A stretch of DNA of 64,000 nucleotides, from contig CM043970.1 of NCBI GenBank assembly GCA_014529385.2, positions 64,494,996 through 64,558,995 on the forward strand, written 5' to 3'. Both the position numbers and the translations under genes were made by a program. This document shows positions 40,955 to 52,609 of this stretch, piece after piece. This stretch comes from Adiantum capillus-veneris. Its lineage: Eukaryota > Streptophyta > Polypodiopsida > Polypodiales > Pteridaceae. How positions within the stretch are numbered: position 1 is the stretch's first letter; each line of letters opens with the position of its first letter. Below the pieces are notes generated by a model. That model was not told the DNA's origin. It did no database searches and saw only the letters and a program-made list of their open reading frames with translations.

Positions 40955-42057
40955 CTAGCCCCTTGATGGAAATTGATGCGTGAAGCAACCATGGTGTGAT
41001 GGATTACTTCGGTAATAGTACCAGGCCGTTGAGAGTTGATGTATTCGGCCATCTCTTCAGGTAATCCTGCACAGAATTGCTGTCTTTGCTCGGAAAAGTC
41101 TATCTTTTGAAAGACAGTAGCTTTGAGATGTAAATCCCAAAACTTGTCTACATACTTGTTGATAGACTCATGAGAGAGAAGCTTCAAACCGCGCCATTCG
41201 GTAAGAACTTTATCTTTAGTATCGCTTGGAAGAAATTGCTTCATGATGGAAACTCGTAGAGTTTTCCATGTCTTTGGGGCTTCTCCATTTCCACGAAGGC
41301 TAGCCCACCATTGACGAGCTGATTTTTGGAAGTGCATAGCTACATGGCATAGCTTGGAGGACTCTATGAAGCCCTCGTCCCCAAAGGCCGCATCAAATTG
41401 CTGGATGAAGGCCAACACTTTGTCGGTAGCACCAAAGGTGCCATCATAGGTGAGAAAAGAGATACTCTTTCCTCCCTCCTTGAACTTCTTTAGCTTTTGT
41501 GACCTTCGCCATGCAGGAAATGATTTGCGATGTCCTCCCCTCTTGTATTCTCTAGGAGAATAGCCATAACTTTCATTGGAAGAGGAGGAAGGTGAAGAAG
41601 AAGGAGAAGAGGGTGACCTCTTCCTAGCCCTTTTCTTCCTTTGTTTCCTCTCTTGCCTTTCAGAGTGATGAGGAGAAGGACTATAGGTTGCTCTTTTCCT
41701 CTTGGGAGGAGTAGGCGATCGTCTAGACCGCCGTCTTCGTGGAGCCACCTCTTCAGAAGAACTTAGACTTTCATTGCTTTCTTTCTCTTTGGATTCCTCC
41801 TCTCGAATGGGAGAGAGTCTTCTTTTGGGGGTCTCTTCAAGAGGCCTCCTAAGCTCTCTCTCCTCTGGGAGAGGAAGGGAAATTCCATAAGCACGAACTT
41901 GTTGAGTAACTTCGGCTTGCAAAGCAGGGTTGCCCATAGCTTGTTGCAACCTAGTGACGAGATAATTCACAAACATGGGAGCATCATCATTAGCACCTTC
42001 ATGTGCAAAATCAAAGCTATCAATGTTCATTATAATCTCTTGATTATTGTCAGCCAT
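40915..42057 (-). pseudogene. G1-b Gag, C-terminus deleted and fused to RT sequence
   Basis: Same start as G1-a (MADNNQ, ATG at 42057) and the same SR/K-rich and gag domains. After NFHQGARL the sequence jumps straight to the RT segment that in G1-a begins at about 19920. The jump removes about 1.27 kb: zinc knuckle, protease and N-terminal RT. The Gag frame then ends out of frame in RT. The element could move only with proteins from another copy. Confidence 0.92.
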
Positions 42058-42459
42058 GTAAACAAAATTTATGTTTATACTTAGTGTATGCTTTGGCAAT
42101 TCAAAACCTTAGTTGCCACTCCTCTTAGCCTTTGAAAATCGGCTCTTAAGTATCTACACCCACGGCTCAAAGTGGTTAATTATAGAGAGTAGAGGAGTAG
42201 GTCTAACATAGCAGAGTTGCCAAGGGCTAGCTCCTTTCGGACTTCTTACGGCTCAATAATGGTAAAGCCATAGGCAAGTCTAGAAAGACTCCATTATTAA
42301 GTCCAAAGCTCCTGAGGTGTGCACCATCCCCCACATAGTGGGCTTAACAAAACCGATATTAGATCCCAGTTCCACTTACTCTATTATAATTAACAACATC
42401 AACCATTTATAGGCTACTTAAGGACCTCTCTTCTTAAGCAAGAAAACAAAAACCAAATG

Positions 42460-42470
42460 CTCTGATACCA
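42460..42470 (-). promoter_or_regulatory. G1-b primer binding site
   Basis: TGGTATCAGAG on the minus strand, one base from the 5' LTR end, identical in position to that of G1-a. Confidence 0.88.
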
Positions 42471-42471
42471 A

Positions 42472-43521
42472 TGTAATGGAATTTGCCTATTCAATTTGAG
42501 AGTAGTGGAATTTAATGAGAGTACTTTCAAGAAATGATTTTGTGAGCATAGCGGGTTGACATAATTGAAGATAGCAACATAATCATAGCAATTAGTTAAC
42601 TTGGCATACAAAATACTTTTGCAAGAGAGAGAATTTAGAGAACATGACAACAATTGAGGACCGGATTTATGTGGAGCCGGTCCCCCCTCCAATAGGCATT
42701 TGTATTATAATTTCTCCCATAAAGAGAGACTTGTTACAATACATTCTTTGTGTTCCTTGTGACCTAGGTGAAGCAATGAAGATGGAAAGCTTCATGCATC
42801 ACCATCATAGCATAACCTAAACTTGAAGAAAGCTTTAACTTTACCAAGCCTCAGTCCCAAGACCTCAAACACCTTCGAAGGTGGAGAGAGCTAGCAGGGA
42901 ATGAGGGTAGGGAAGAGGAAGAAGAAACATTTCATGCGAGAAAGAGCTAGTTCCTCACTTATCATAACTCTTGTGCTAGCATACATAACAGCATAGTAAT
43001 GAAGAAGAAATAGATGGCAAGCTCAAGCATTGAAGCATGGCTCTTGGATGGATTTGCACTCCATAGCCAAGAGTGTTGGTGTAGGCTCTCACCCTCTACT
43101 TGCTTGGAGAAGGAGAGGGAGTTCTTGCACTTTGCATAGTACACAATGAGAGTGTTTGTGAGTGTGTGTGGGTGAGTATACCCCCTAACCACCCCCCTAG
43201 CTTGCTTGGGTCGACCCCCCCTTGTAGCTCATGCTTGAAGCTCATTGGACCCCTCCATGCCTAGCCAATCATAAGCAGGAGCCATTACAAGCAACATGGG
43301 TAGCCTTGGGACAAGTGTCCCCCTTTCCCCTTTGAGAGAGAGGACTTGATAAATGCAAAATAAATTAATTAAATATTCTAAATTATCATTGGACCCCTTG
43401 GGTGGCGAACCAATAGGCTTCAGGGACACCATGAGGGAAACATGGGGAGGAACTTGACAAGTGTCCTTGCTGCCTCTTCAAGCTGGGGCTTCCCTTTTGT
43501 GTGTGTGTGTGTTCTCTCTCA

Positions 43522-43554
<33 letters not shown>

Positions 43555-44144
43555 TTGTAGGCTCGCCCCCCTCCTTGTAGGGATATTTTTGACTTTGGAT
43601 GAGCAAGCCCCTTAGTCATCAAGCATGACTAAGCACTTGAAGTAGGGGGTGTTCCCACAAGCATCTCAGGCAAGCTTCTCAAGGCACCTCAAGCACCTTA
43701 ATCATGCACCAAGTCAAGCACCTCAAGCATGGAGCCAGTCAAGAACCTCAAGCATCTTAATCAAGCACCTCAAGCATGACAAGCACCTCAAGCAGGACAA
43801 GCACCTCAAGCACGACAAGCACCTCAAGCACGACAAGCACCTCGAGCTTGGGCCGGGTTCCCACCTCAAGCTCAGCCCTAGCTTACCTAAGGTCAAAGGA
43901 CTTTTACACACATTATTGGAGGTCTTCACTGAAGCTAACCCTAAGGTCTTATGCTCCATTGGTTAGCCTTGCTCTTGATATACCATCTCCCATTTGGGCC
44001 CCTTTACTATTGGCCCCGTGTTGAGATAGATCTATAAGCACATATCTATATCTTAACACTTGTTCCCATTTATTCTCCCACATTAAGTGATCAATTTAAT
44101 ATGAGAAAATCATTTGGGTTGGTTAGATATTAGATTTTATGACA
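42472..44144 (-). repeat. G1-b 5' LTR
   Basis: TGTCATAAAAT to CCATTACA on the minus strand, 1673 bp. It contains a run of about 28 C at 43526-43554, shorter than in the partner LTR, and a longer minisatellite (43655-43875). Next to it is the target duplication AGATC (44145-44149). Confidence 0.92.
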
Positions 44145-45210
44145 AGATCTCCTTCATTGATGCCTTTGTCCTTTAGTTTCTTGCAAAGCTTCTTCTTCGC
44201 CTGTGTAGCTTTCCTCTTGTAGCACTCGTATGTTGCTTCTCTTTTCCACTCAATCTCAGCTAAGGTAAGAAGTCAATCCATCCATGCTTCTTGATCATCT
44301 TGTGCTGCTTTTCCATGAAGTTGCATTGTTGGAATGTTGAGCTCAATTTGTTGTAAAGCCTCTTGACCATAGAACAAGTGAAATGGTGTGAACTCCGTGG
44401 TTCTTGTTTTTCACCATCTTTCTAATGATGCCTGCAATGACACCATTAGCTTTTTCTACCAAACCATTTGACTAGGGATATTAGAGTGTACTGTGACGAT
44501 GTAGAATGTGAAGTTCTTCACAGACTTCTGTGAGCAAACCCTTTCTAAACCTTGGACCATTATCAGAAACAATCTCCAAAGGTGTGCCAAATCTACAACA
44601 AATGTGAGTGTAGATGAATTTTCTTACTATCCTCTCATTTACCTTTGCCACACTTTGTGCTTCCACCCACCTAGTCATATAGTCTACAGCCACTAGAATG
44701 TAGAGTTTACCATTTTTTGTCATAGCCAGAGGACCCATAGCATCAATGCCCCACTTTTCAAAGGGTCCATTTGCAAGCCCAATTTGCCTTGGACCATAAA
44801 CCAATCTTCTATTCCCATTTACCTGACAATTGTGATAAATTTTACACCAATGTTGGACATCCACATGCAGACTTGGCCAAACATACCCCGCAAGAAAAAT
44901 CTTCTTCACAGTTAGCTCTTGGGCAAAATGACCACCGCATGCCGCTTCATGAAAACCTTTTAGAATGGCTGGAAATTCCTCGATAGCTGGTACTCTTCTA
45001 CACACTTGATCCTTCTCTCTTTGATAGAGGGATCCTGTAGGAAGAGATACTTGCTTTCCTTCTTCATGAGTCTCCTCTTTTGAGACTTCGTGAAGTCTTG
45101 TGGAAACTCACCCTCCAAAATGTAGCCAATAATGGGAGTCAATGACTTCAATCCCTGGTACCTTGGTTGCTTGACACTTGCTGCCACCATGATGACCTTC
45201 ACTTCTTTCT
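44145..45210 (-). pseudogene. T1 integrase (zinc-binding domain and catalytic core)
   Basis: Minus-strand integrase of a Tat-type gypsy element. HHCC zinc-binding: H and H in GFHEAACGGHFAQ, C and C in WCKIYHNCQ. Core: D in KWGIDAMGPL, D in VSDNGPRF; the E block lies in the frame-damaged part beyond 44481. The last residues before G1-b, KGINEGDLV, join exactly to LRYDDR at 36566. The frame stops at 44481 after LHILHRHSTL. Confidence 0.88.
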
Positions 45211-45399
45211 CAACACATGTAACTGCTTGTTGGGCAAGTAAATTGGCATCTTCATTTTGTTTCCTAGCAATATATTATAGTTGCATTTCTTTAAACTCAT
45301 TAAACAATCTACAAATGACATGCACTTTTGTCCTTAGGCTTTCATTCTTGCATGCTCAAATGCTTAAAATTTTCTTCACAATGAGAAGTGCATCCCCTT

Positions 45400-45640
45400 T
45401 TACCAAGAGACATGTTGGCCAATGCATATCTTTAAACCATGGAGTAGTGTGTCGTATTCTGCTTCATTGTTGCTAGTTGAACCTGGTAGATTGACCTTAT
45501 CTTTCATGACCACCTCTCCACTTGGGTTGAGCAACACTAGCCCTCCCCCTACTTTTCCTGTGGCTCGTCGAAAAGATCCATCAAAGAACAAGGTAAAAGA
45601 ATTCGGCATACTTTTTGGTGGTGGAAATGGTAGGATCTTT
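45400..45640 (-). pseudogene. T1 second RNase H (aRNH), copy X
   Basis: FTLFFDGSFRRATGKVGGG, then SGEVVMKD and STSNNEAEYDTLLHGL. This is the archaeal/plant-type RNase H fold (FDGS, tNNeAEY.aL..GL) that Tat-lineage gypsy elements carry between their own RNase H and integrase. Its presence is why I place T1 in the Tat lineage. Confidence 0.8.
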
Positions 45641-46434
45641 ATTTAAGTTAGAATCCCTGCCAATTGTGTGCACACACTATCTTCTACCTTGAAAGAGTAT
45701 TGGAACTCTTGCAACTCCATAATCCACTTTGAGATCCTAGTACTAAGATTCATTTGAGATGACACCCAAGGAAACAAATTTTTGCTGTGAGAGTTACAAA
45801 AGGTTTTGGTAGCAAGTAGGATCTAAATTTCACACCGCAAACATGAGAGAAAGCATCATGAGTTTTGCCTCTGTGTAGCCTCTCTCCAAATCATTCATGA
45901 CCCTACTAGCAAAGTACATGGGTCGCATCCGGGTACGATGGGGATCTTGTTGTAGCAAAACCGCACCAATTGTTTCTTTCCCAACACTAGAGCTAACAAA
46001 GAATGTCTACTCCCAACAAGGAGGCCTGAGTGTTGGTAGCTCTCACAGCATGACTTTAATGTTACAAAAGTACGCTTCAAGCTCATCAGACCATGCAAAT
46101 TCTACTTCTTGTGTCAACTTTTGCAAAGGGTGAAGAAACTCCAAAGCTAAGTGAATGAAGCGTGATATATAATTCACCTTTTGAATGAATGAGATAACCT
46201 CTTTGAGATTATTGGGTGATGGGAGCTCAATAAGAGCCTTTGCCTTTGAAGGATCCACCTCAATGTCTTTATAGGAAACCTTGTGACCAAGCAAGATTAC
46301 TTCATCCTCACCTATGTGACACTTGTCGGAGTTGAGTTGACCTCCCATGTCGTAGAGCTTCTTTAAATCTTCTTCTACCCTTTGTAGATGCAATGATTTT
46401 TAACTATAAATGCAAAAATCATCAATGAGCACCC
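45641..46434 (-). pseudogene. T1 RT C-terminal part and first RNase H, copy X
   Basis: LQRVEEDLKKLYDMGGQLNS, ILLGHKVSY and EVISFIQKVNYISRF give RT end and connection. It ends abruptly near 46434 in the middle of RT, where the Penelope-like sequence begins. The same stretch recurs at 47531-48310. Confidence 0.85.
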
Positions 46435-47530
46435 TTTCTAATAAAAAGAAATCATAGCGAGCGAGACTTGCGAGAGAGGATAGAGACAAAGGAGGTGGGG
46501 GGTCGGGTGGTAGAACAAAAGCAGTTTTACACCAAACGCGTTTCTCTTAATAAGCTCTTCAGTGGTGTAAACAATAGGAGGATATGGAGGGGGTATAAAT
46601 AGTGAGGTGTGGATCAAAAAACTACACTTGGTACCATTTTGAAGAGGGGTAGTACCTACTGAAAGATAGATTATGACCAAACTTTAAGTGGGTACTCTAT
46701 AAAAAAGGGAGGGAAAGGAAGATAGTTGGTAGGGTAATAAAGTTTTTGGAGGCTTTGCTTAAAGGAGTGGTCAAGATTGTACAAAAAAAGGAAAAAAATC
46801 CAAGAATGCTAACCTTGTCTAGGGAATGGGTGTATTTTTAGAGGGGTTGTACATATCCAAGAGGCCGTAGATTATCAAAGTTAGCTGCGGCAGGGTTTAG
46901 TAAAAAAAAAAGGAGGGTGGAATTCTATTATTGGGCGGGGGGGGTTTAGAGAGAAAAGTGCCAAGATTGGGTGTATTCATCCAACATATCAGAGGCTTAG
47001 GTAGGTATGAAAGGTCGGTGTTGATTTAAGAAGCTTTGTTAATGGAACGGGATAAGTTGAGATGGTGTATTAGAGGTGAGAAAGGAATCTTCATGATGGT
47101 TGGAGCGGATTTGGTTTTAGAGACAGATTGGAGGAGAGAGGGTCTCAAATTCTAGGAGAGGTAAAGAAATCAAGCTTCCAACAAGGGAGGATAACCCTTA
47201 GCTCTTATCTTAGAAAAGAAAAGGTTACGAATGGAGATAAAGCTTGAAAGAGATCTTTCTCTAGTAATGTACCTCCTAAGCTCTGCGAGAATAAAAGCAA
47301 TCTTTTGGGGTGTAGGGTGCCAGGATTGCCAAGGGATGTAATTGTAGGAATTAAGGCTCTTTTGGTAGCAATGGGTGTCAAGGAAACCACAAGTGGTGAA
47401 AGAGGGTCCCTTGAAAAAATGAATATCCAGAATAAAAGCTTCTTGCGAGGAGATTGCAACGGAGACTTTGATATGCTCTTCGAGAGGGTGTCCATACTTA
47501 TGGAGGAGCTTGTTTAGTCTAGAGACGTGA
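46435..47530 (-). pseudogene. Penelope-like element fragment (RT C-terminal part)
   Basis: Minus strand: FILDIHFF, LDTHCYQKSLNSYNYIPWQS, WHPTPQKIAFILAELRRYI, FFSKIRAKGYPPLLEA and, after stops, KPLICWMNTPNLGTFLS. The pattern Y.KP...Y.Y.P..S.HP.....I..EL.R, with a later NL/NLG-type block, is what I recall for RTs of endonuclease-lacking Penelope-like elements (Athena/Coprina type) in early land plants and fungi. It has no gypsy or copia feature. GGTATAAATAGTG near 46590 is TATA-like. Assignment by motif memory only. Confidence 0.4.
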
Positions 47531-48777
47531 AGTAATGTGTCGTATTCTACTTCATTGTTGCTAGTTGAACCTAGTAGATTGACCTTCTCTTTCATGACCA
47601 CCTCTCCACTTAGGTTGAGCAACACTAGCCCTCCCCCTACTTTTCCTGTGGCTCGTCAAAAAGCTCCATCAAAGAACAAGGTAAAAGCATTAGGCATACT
47701 TTTTGGTGGTGGCAATGGTAGGGTCTTTATTTCAGGCACCTTAATCTCCTTAATCTCTACAAAGCATCATGAGTTTTGCCTCCGTGTAGCCTCTCTAAAA
47801 AGCATTATGACCCTACTAGCAAAGTAGATGGGTCGCATCCAAGTACTATGGGGATCTTGTTGTAGCAAAACCGCACCAATGGTCTCTTTCCCAACACTAG
47901 AGCTAACAAAGAATAATTACTCCCAACAAGGAGGCATGAGTGTTGGTAGCTCTGACAGGATGACTTTAATGTTACAAAAGTATGGTTCAAGCTCATCAGA
48001 CCATGCAAATTCTACTTGTTGTGTCATCTTTTGAAAAGGGTGAAGCAACTCCGAAGCTAAGTGAATAAAGCGTGACATATACTTCACCTTTTGAATGAAT
48101 GAGATGACCTCTTTGGGATTCTTGGGTGAGGGGAGCTCAATAAGAGCCTTTTCCTTTGAAGGATCCACCTCAATGCCTTTATAGGAAACCTTGTGACCAA
48201 GCAAGATCACTTCATCCTCACCTGTGTGACACTTGTCGGAGTTGAGTTGACCTCCCATGTCGTAGAGCTTCTTTAAACCTTCTTCTACCCTTTGTAGATA
48301 CAATGTTTTTGAGATATAAATGCAGAAATCATCAATGAACACCTTAATTGACTTTCCAAAGAATGCTTGAAACACCATGTTCATGAAATGTTGGAATGTT
48401 GCAGGAGCATTTGTCAGACCAAATGGCATGACTCTAAAATCATAACAACCCCAAGGAGTGATGAAGGTTGTTTTCAATTGATGCTCCAATGCAATTCCTA
48501 TTTGAAAGTAACTTGAGTAGCCATCACACACAATGTACTTCTCATGACCAGCTACCTTATTTAGTATCTCATCCTGAAATGGGAGGGGAAAGTGAACTCT
48601 TTTTGTTGCCTCATTGAGTGGATGGTAATCCACACACACCCTCCACTTGCCGTTTTGGGAGTGACAACAACGAGAGAGACCCACTCTAAATTCTTCACTG
48701 GATAAATGAAACCTGCTGCTAGAAGCTTTCTTATCTCCTTGAGTAAAGCTTGCTCCTTGATGACTCCTAGCCTTCAT
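47531..48777 (-). pseudogene. T1 reverse transcriptase and RNase H, copy Y
   Basis: The more complete RT of T1: [49 protein letters not shown], catalytic VFIDDFCIY, ILLGHKVSYKG. The region after RT has an internal deletion near 47740 relative to copy X, and the second RNase H breaks off at NNEVEYDTLLH where the Penelope-like piece is joined. Frames are damaged near the N-terminal end. Confidence 0.88.
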
Positions 48778-49334
48778 AGCTTTTGATCCTTAGGTGTGAC
48801 CTCTAGCTTCAACTCAATCTTGTGTTGAACAACATCTACTCCACGCACATCGGTGTAGTCTTTAGCAAAAAGCCTAGGAAATTTTCTTAACACACCTTTG
48901 AACTCCTCTCTTTCATCCTTTGTAAGTGTTGTAGACAACATACCTTCTAGCATTCCTTCATCTTCCACATTTTGGTTCTCTTGGGAACCTACCTCTTCCA
49001 AACCTGGGCAAGATCTCTCTTGGTTGTTTGGCTTAAACCTTACCCCCATGACTTCAATGGAAGACTCCTCTTCATTAGTAATGCTTCCACTACTTTCTTC
49101 TCCTGAAGTGCTATCGATCCATCCTTCCTCCGTCTCACTTTGTGATGATTCTTCATGAAGCTCCTCTTCTTCTGAAGTGCTATCGATCCAGCCTTCCTCC
49201 ATCTCACTTTGTGATGATTCTTCATGAAGCTCCTCTTGGCGTTGCTCCTTCATGTCAAAGACAACCTTCTTATGATTGTCATTCTTGCAAATTAATTTTC
49301 CACTCTCCCAATCCTGTAAAACTCGCATTTTCAT
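48774..49334 (-). CDS. T1 protease-RT linker with internal acidic duplication
   Basis: Part of the T1 polyprotein between protease and RT. It starts in the end of the protease (WLMKMRVLQDWESGKLICK region). A 20-residue acidic block EELHEESSQSE(M/T)EEGWIDS is present twice in tandem (about 49100-49240). The end (LFAKDYTDVRGVDVVQHKIEL) is the usual lead-in to gypsy RT. The frame stays open across 186 codons. Confidence 0.75.
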   Translation of the reverse strand: MKMRVLQDWESGKLICKNDNHKKVVFDMKEQRQEELHEESSQSEMEEGWIDSTSEEEELHEESSQSETEEGWIDSTSGEESSGSITNEEESSIEVMGVRFKPNNQERSCPGLEEVGSQENQNVEDEGMLEGMLSTTLTKDEREEFKGVLRKFPRLFAKDYTDVRGVDVVQHKIELKLEVTPKDQKL

Positions 49335-49930
49335 TAGCCATGGTCTTCCTAGGATAAATGGGTAGACATAGCATAGAAATCCACTGCCTTCTTAATGCCA
49401 AAGGCCTCCACAACAACATTTTTAAAAATGCCTACACACCTAGCCTTGCTATTGTTTGCCATTTTTACTTTGATTTTAGGTGTCTCATGGAGCCTAGCCT
49501 TTGCATGAGTCCCTCTGTCATGATGCAAATTTGTGCACCCCATTCCACTAGACCTTTCCTAACCAATCTTCCTTTGATGTAACAATTTAGCACAGGTGTA
49601 ATATCCTCATTCATTTCATCTTGTGCAATTTTTACAACAGACACACTCTCTTTTACCTTCCTCCTAGTGCTAACCGCCTTTGTTAAATCCCTCCTAACTT
49701 GTGGGCATAATGCAAGAAACTGACGCCATGAGATATCAGGACCCTCCTTTGATGTAACAATTTATCACAGGTGTAATATCCTCATTCATTTCAGCTTGTG
49801 CGATTTTTACAACAGACACACTCTCTTTTACCTTTCTCCTAGTGCTAACTGCCTTTGTTAAATCCCTCCTAACTTGTGGGCATAATGCAAGAAACTGAGG
49901 CCATGAGATATCAGGACCCTTACCTCTCAT
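49335..49930 (-). pseudogene. T1 aspartic protease region with a tandem duplication
   Basis: Minus strand: VNCYIKGRLVRKGLVEWGAQ, then VKMANNSKARCVGIF, ending in ILGRPWL. The catalytic D-[ST]-G appears as EWG, so the active site is lost or lies in a damaged frame. A segment of about 173 bp is duplicated in direct tandem (49573-49744 and 49745-49918). Confidence 0.7.
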
Positions 49931-51076
49931 GTCTTCCAACAAGTTGTATGGAGCCATACCATGTCCAAGAGGGAAGTCTTGGAGGTTGATACGACGTCGA
50001 GTCCTCTTAGCTTTCTTGGTCTCCTTCGCCTTCTTTTCTCATCCATTGTCACTTTGTGACGTAACTCCTTCTTTCTCCTTACCTTTTCCTCGGCCACGCT
50101 CAATGCCATTTGCTTCTATGTTAACCTCATTTGAATTCATTACCTCTACCACATGCACATTTGGATCTGGCAAAGGTGAAACTCCTTCTACCCCTTGTAG
50201 AGGTGGTCTTGTTCCATTTGGCCTTTGTAGAAGCCTTGGTTGTTCACCCATTCCTTCACCTACATTCATCACTGGGTACTTCAAGTTAGGTCTCCTTGGC
50301 TCCCCATGGGGCCAACGACAATTACACATCCCATGTCCAGAATCTCCACAATTCCAACATTGAAAGACTCTCCTAGGTCATGGCTCTCTCTCTCTCTTCT
50401 AACTTATTTGCTTGTGTCTTTGGACCTACGGCTTGTGCAAGGTGAATTGAAAGGCTGCTTAAAGATTCATTTAACTTCTCAATCACTTCTGCTGTTACCT
50501 CACGAAGCTCCCTAGATTTCGATGCTTGTGACTTACCTTTGGGTCTAAGACCTTCTATTGGAACCTCTCCCCTTAGGCACTTGAGTTTTCTATACTTCTC
50601 AACAGCCCTAGTTTAAACTGCATCATAGGTAGTAGGTGCACCGCCTCCACCTTTACCCTAAGATCAGGGAAGAGTCCAGCTATGAACCTCTCCTTCTTTA
50701 AAAATTCTACACCATCACCAGGGTTAGAAACATTTCATATCCATAGAGCCCAAAGATGTAGAAACTCTTGCTTGTACAAGTAGTAGTCATCTAAGCCTTT
50801 TTGCTTATGAGAAACAATGCCTTGCCATATTTTTTGAGTGTTTTGGGGATCAAAGAAGTATCGCTTGAAATCCCCCTTAGCTTCCTTAGGCAAAGAGTCA
50901 AACCAAGTGCTAGCATCTTTTTGAAGGACCACCTCAAACATTTCTACACGTTCTTGATCAGTTACTATCCTCTTGATAGGACAAGACATCTTGAAATTTG
51001 CTAAAAATAATTTTGCATCCTCTCTCGACTCTCCAAAGAAAAGAGGATATCCGGACATTTGGCCTCGGGCCTCCAT
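49931..51076 (-). pseudogene. T1 Gag with zinc knuckle
   Basis: Likely start MEARGQMSGYPLFFG at 51076. Gag domain: FGESREDAKLFLANF and STWFDSLPKE, then QEFLHLW. After frame changes, a CCHC knuckle CWNCGDSGHGMCNC lies near 50310-50360, followed by a basic stretch (KVRRKKELRHK). No 5' LTR or primer site of T1 is visible between here and the inverted repeat at 51867, so the 5' end of T1 is missing or displaced. Confidence 0.8.
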
Positions 51077-51662
51077 TGAATCAATTTCAAAGTGACAACA
51101 CGTTTTTTGTTTTTCTTACTTAAAAAGATTTACACAATAATGTTCTCTAACTTGCAATCTATTCTAAAACAAAATAAAAATATGCACATCAAATGATCTA
51201 TGATAATCAACAAGAGGCAAGATGACAGGGTTTGGTGATGCAAGAATTTCTCCTACTCTTTGGGCACCAAACATGAACACCATACATTGTTGAAAATGAA
51301 TCTTCCTACTAATTGCAACGTTTATTCTAATGTGTGGAGTGAAATGGAAGGGTAAAACCTCTATTCCTGGGCCATTATCCATGGTCTATGCATGACCTAA
51401 TGCTTAAAACAAAACAAAAATATGGAGGTCCAAACTAAGGGGGTTAATTTTATTTGCGAGTTAATCAATTCGAGTTTTTTTGCTAAAGGTGATGCTTTTT
51501 CGAGTTTATAGAAGCATGGATTTCACTCATATGTATGCTCTCTAAGGTGGCGTTGTGGTATGTTAAATAAGTACCGAGGGAAGGAGAGAGAAGAAGGATT
51601 AGAAGGAGAGAGAAAAACATACTTGTGAAATAGAGATAGGATCGGGGTATGAGAGTACCGAC

Positions 51663-51704
<42 letters not shown>

Positions 51705-51866
51705 AGATGAGGGGGAGAGAGGAAAGATAGGTTCAAAATGAAAAAAGTCTGGCTCAAGTTTGGGCAAGAAGGTTCTCAAGCCGGTTCAAATTATTTAATT
51801 TAGTAACTTGGTATAGAATTGTTTATGTGTTGGTTTAATGTATATATTTTATAAATATCCCACATT
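51077..51866. other. Possible T1 leader remnant; GA microsatellite
   Basis: No gene. (GA)n at 51666-51700. If T1 once extended further, its leader would lie here, but nothing proves it. Confidence 0.4.
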
Positions 51867-51943
51867 TTAATTGAGATGAAAGTGGAGTTAAGTAAAAGTG
51901 GAGTTTTGTTGTGAAGAAGGAGGTTGTGTGCACATTTTCTACT

Positions 51944-52053
<110 letters not shown>

Positions 52054-52094
52054 TGCCTGTTCATATGCGTGTGAAAAGGTTCCAAATCCGGGTC

Positions 52095-52430
52095 CACAAA
52101 TAATGTTTTCCGAGCCCTTAGAGAGGCAGTTAGTGGTGGTTACTCATTGCACTATTATATGCTTATAGTATTCGTAGGGGAATAATAATCATAGTGTTTC
52201 CCAAGCCCTTAGAGAGGCAGTTAGTGGTGTTTACTCATTGCACTATTATATGCTTATAAATTTTATAGGGGAATAATAATCATAGTGACAAATCATGCAT
52301 ATTTTATTGCACGCCCCACTTTAAAAGTTAGTGGTGGACTAGTAGACGATTATAATATTCATAGGGGCATAATATTCATATTGACAAATCATGCATATAT
52401 TATTTCATACTCCAATTTAGCCGTTAGCAT
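52095..52430. repeat. Tandem repeats upstream of the small gene candidate
   Basis: Two copies of about 97 bp (TTTCC(G/A)AGCCCTTAGAGAGG to GGGGAATAATAATCATAGTG) and a third diverged copy, ending shortly before a TATA-like sequence. Confidence 0.75.
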
Positions 52431-52609
52431 ATGCTGCGTGGGACCCCTCATGTCACTAACACATGCCACTCTTCCATCACTATCAATGCTTTTTTGAGAG
52501 CATGCTGCTTTAGCCTATATAAATGTTACAAGGCAAGCAGCATATGCTGCACAAGTGAATCGGAGGTGCTAATCAAGAGAGATTTTTTCATTTTCCCTGT
52601 ACTTATACA
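52428..52609 (+). promoter_or_regulatory. Candidate promoter of the small gene
   Basis: AGCCTATATAAATG near 52513 looks like a TATA box about 95 bases before ATG 52610. The palindrome AGCATATGCT occurs twice, near 52428 and inside CAGCATATGCTGC near 52540, on either side of the TATA box. Confidence 0.4.

Noticed and set aside
43655-43875. CRISPR-like array of short repeats with short spacers
   Set aside because: Direct minisatellite with about 15-bp period and no unique spacers, inside an LTR of a plant element.
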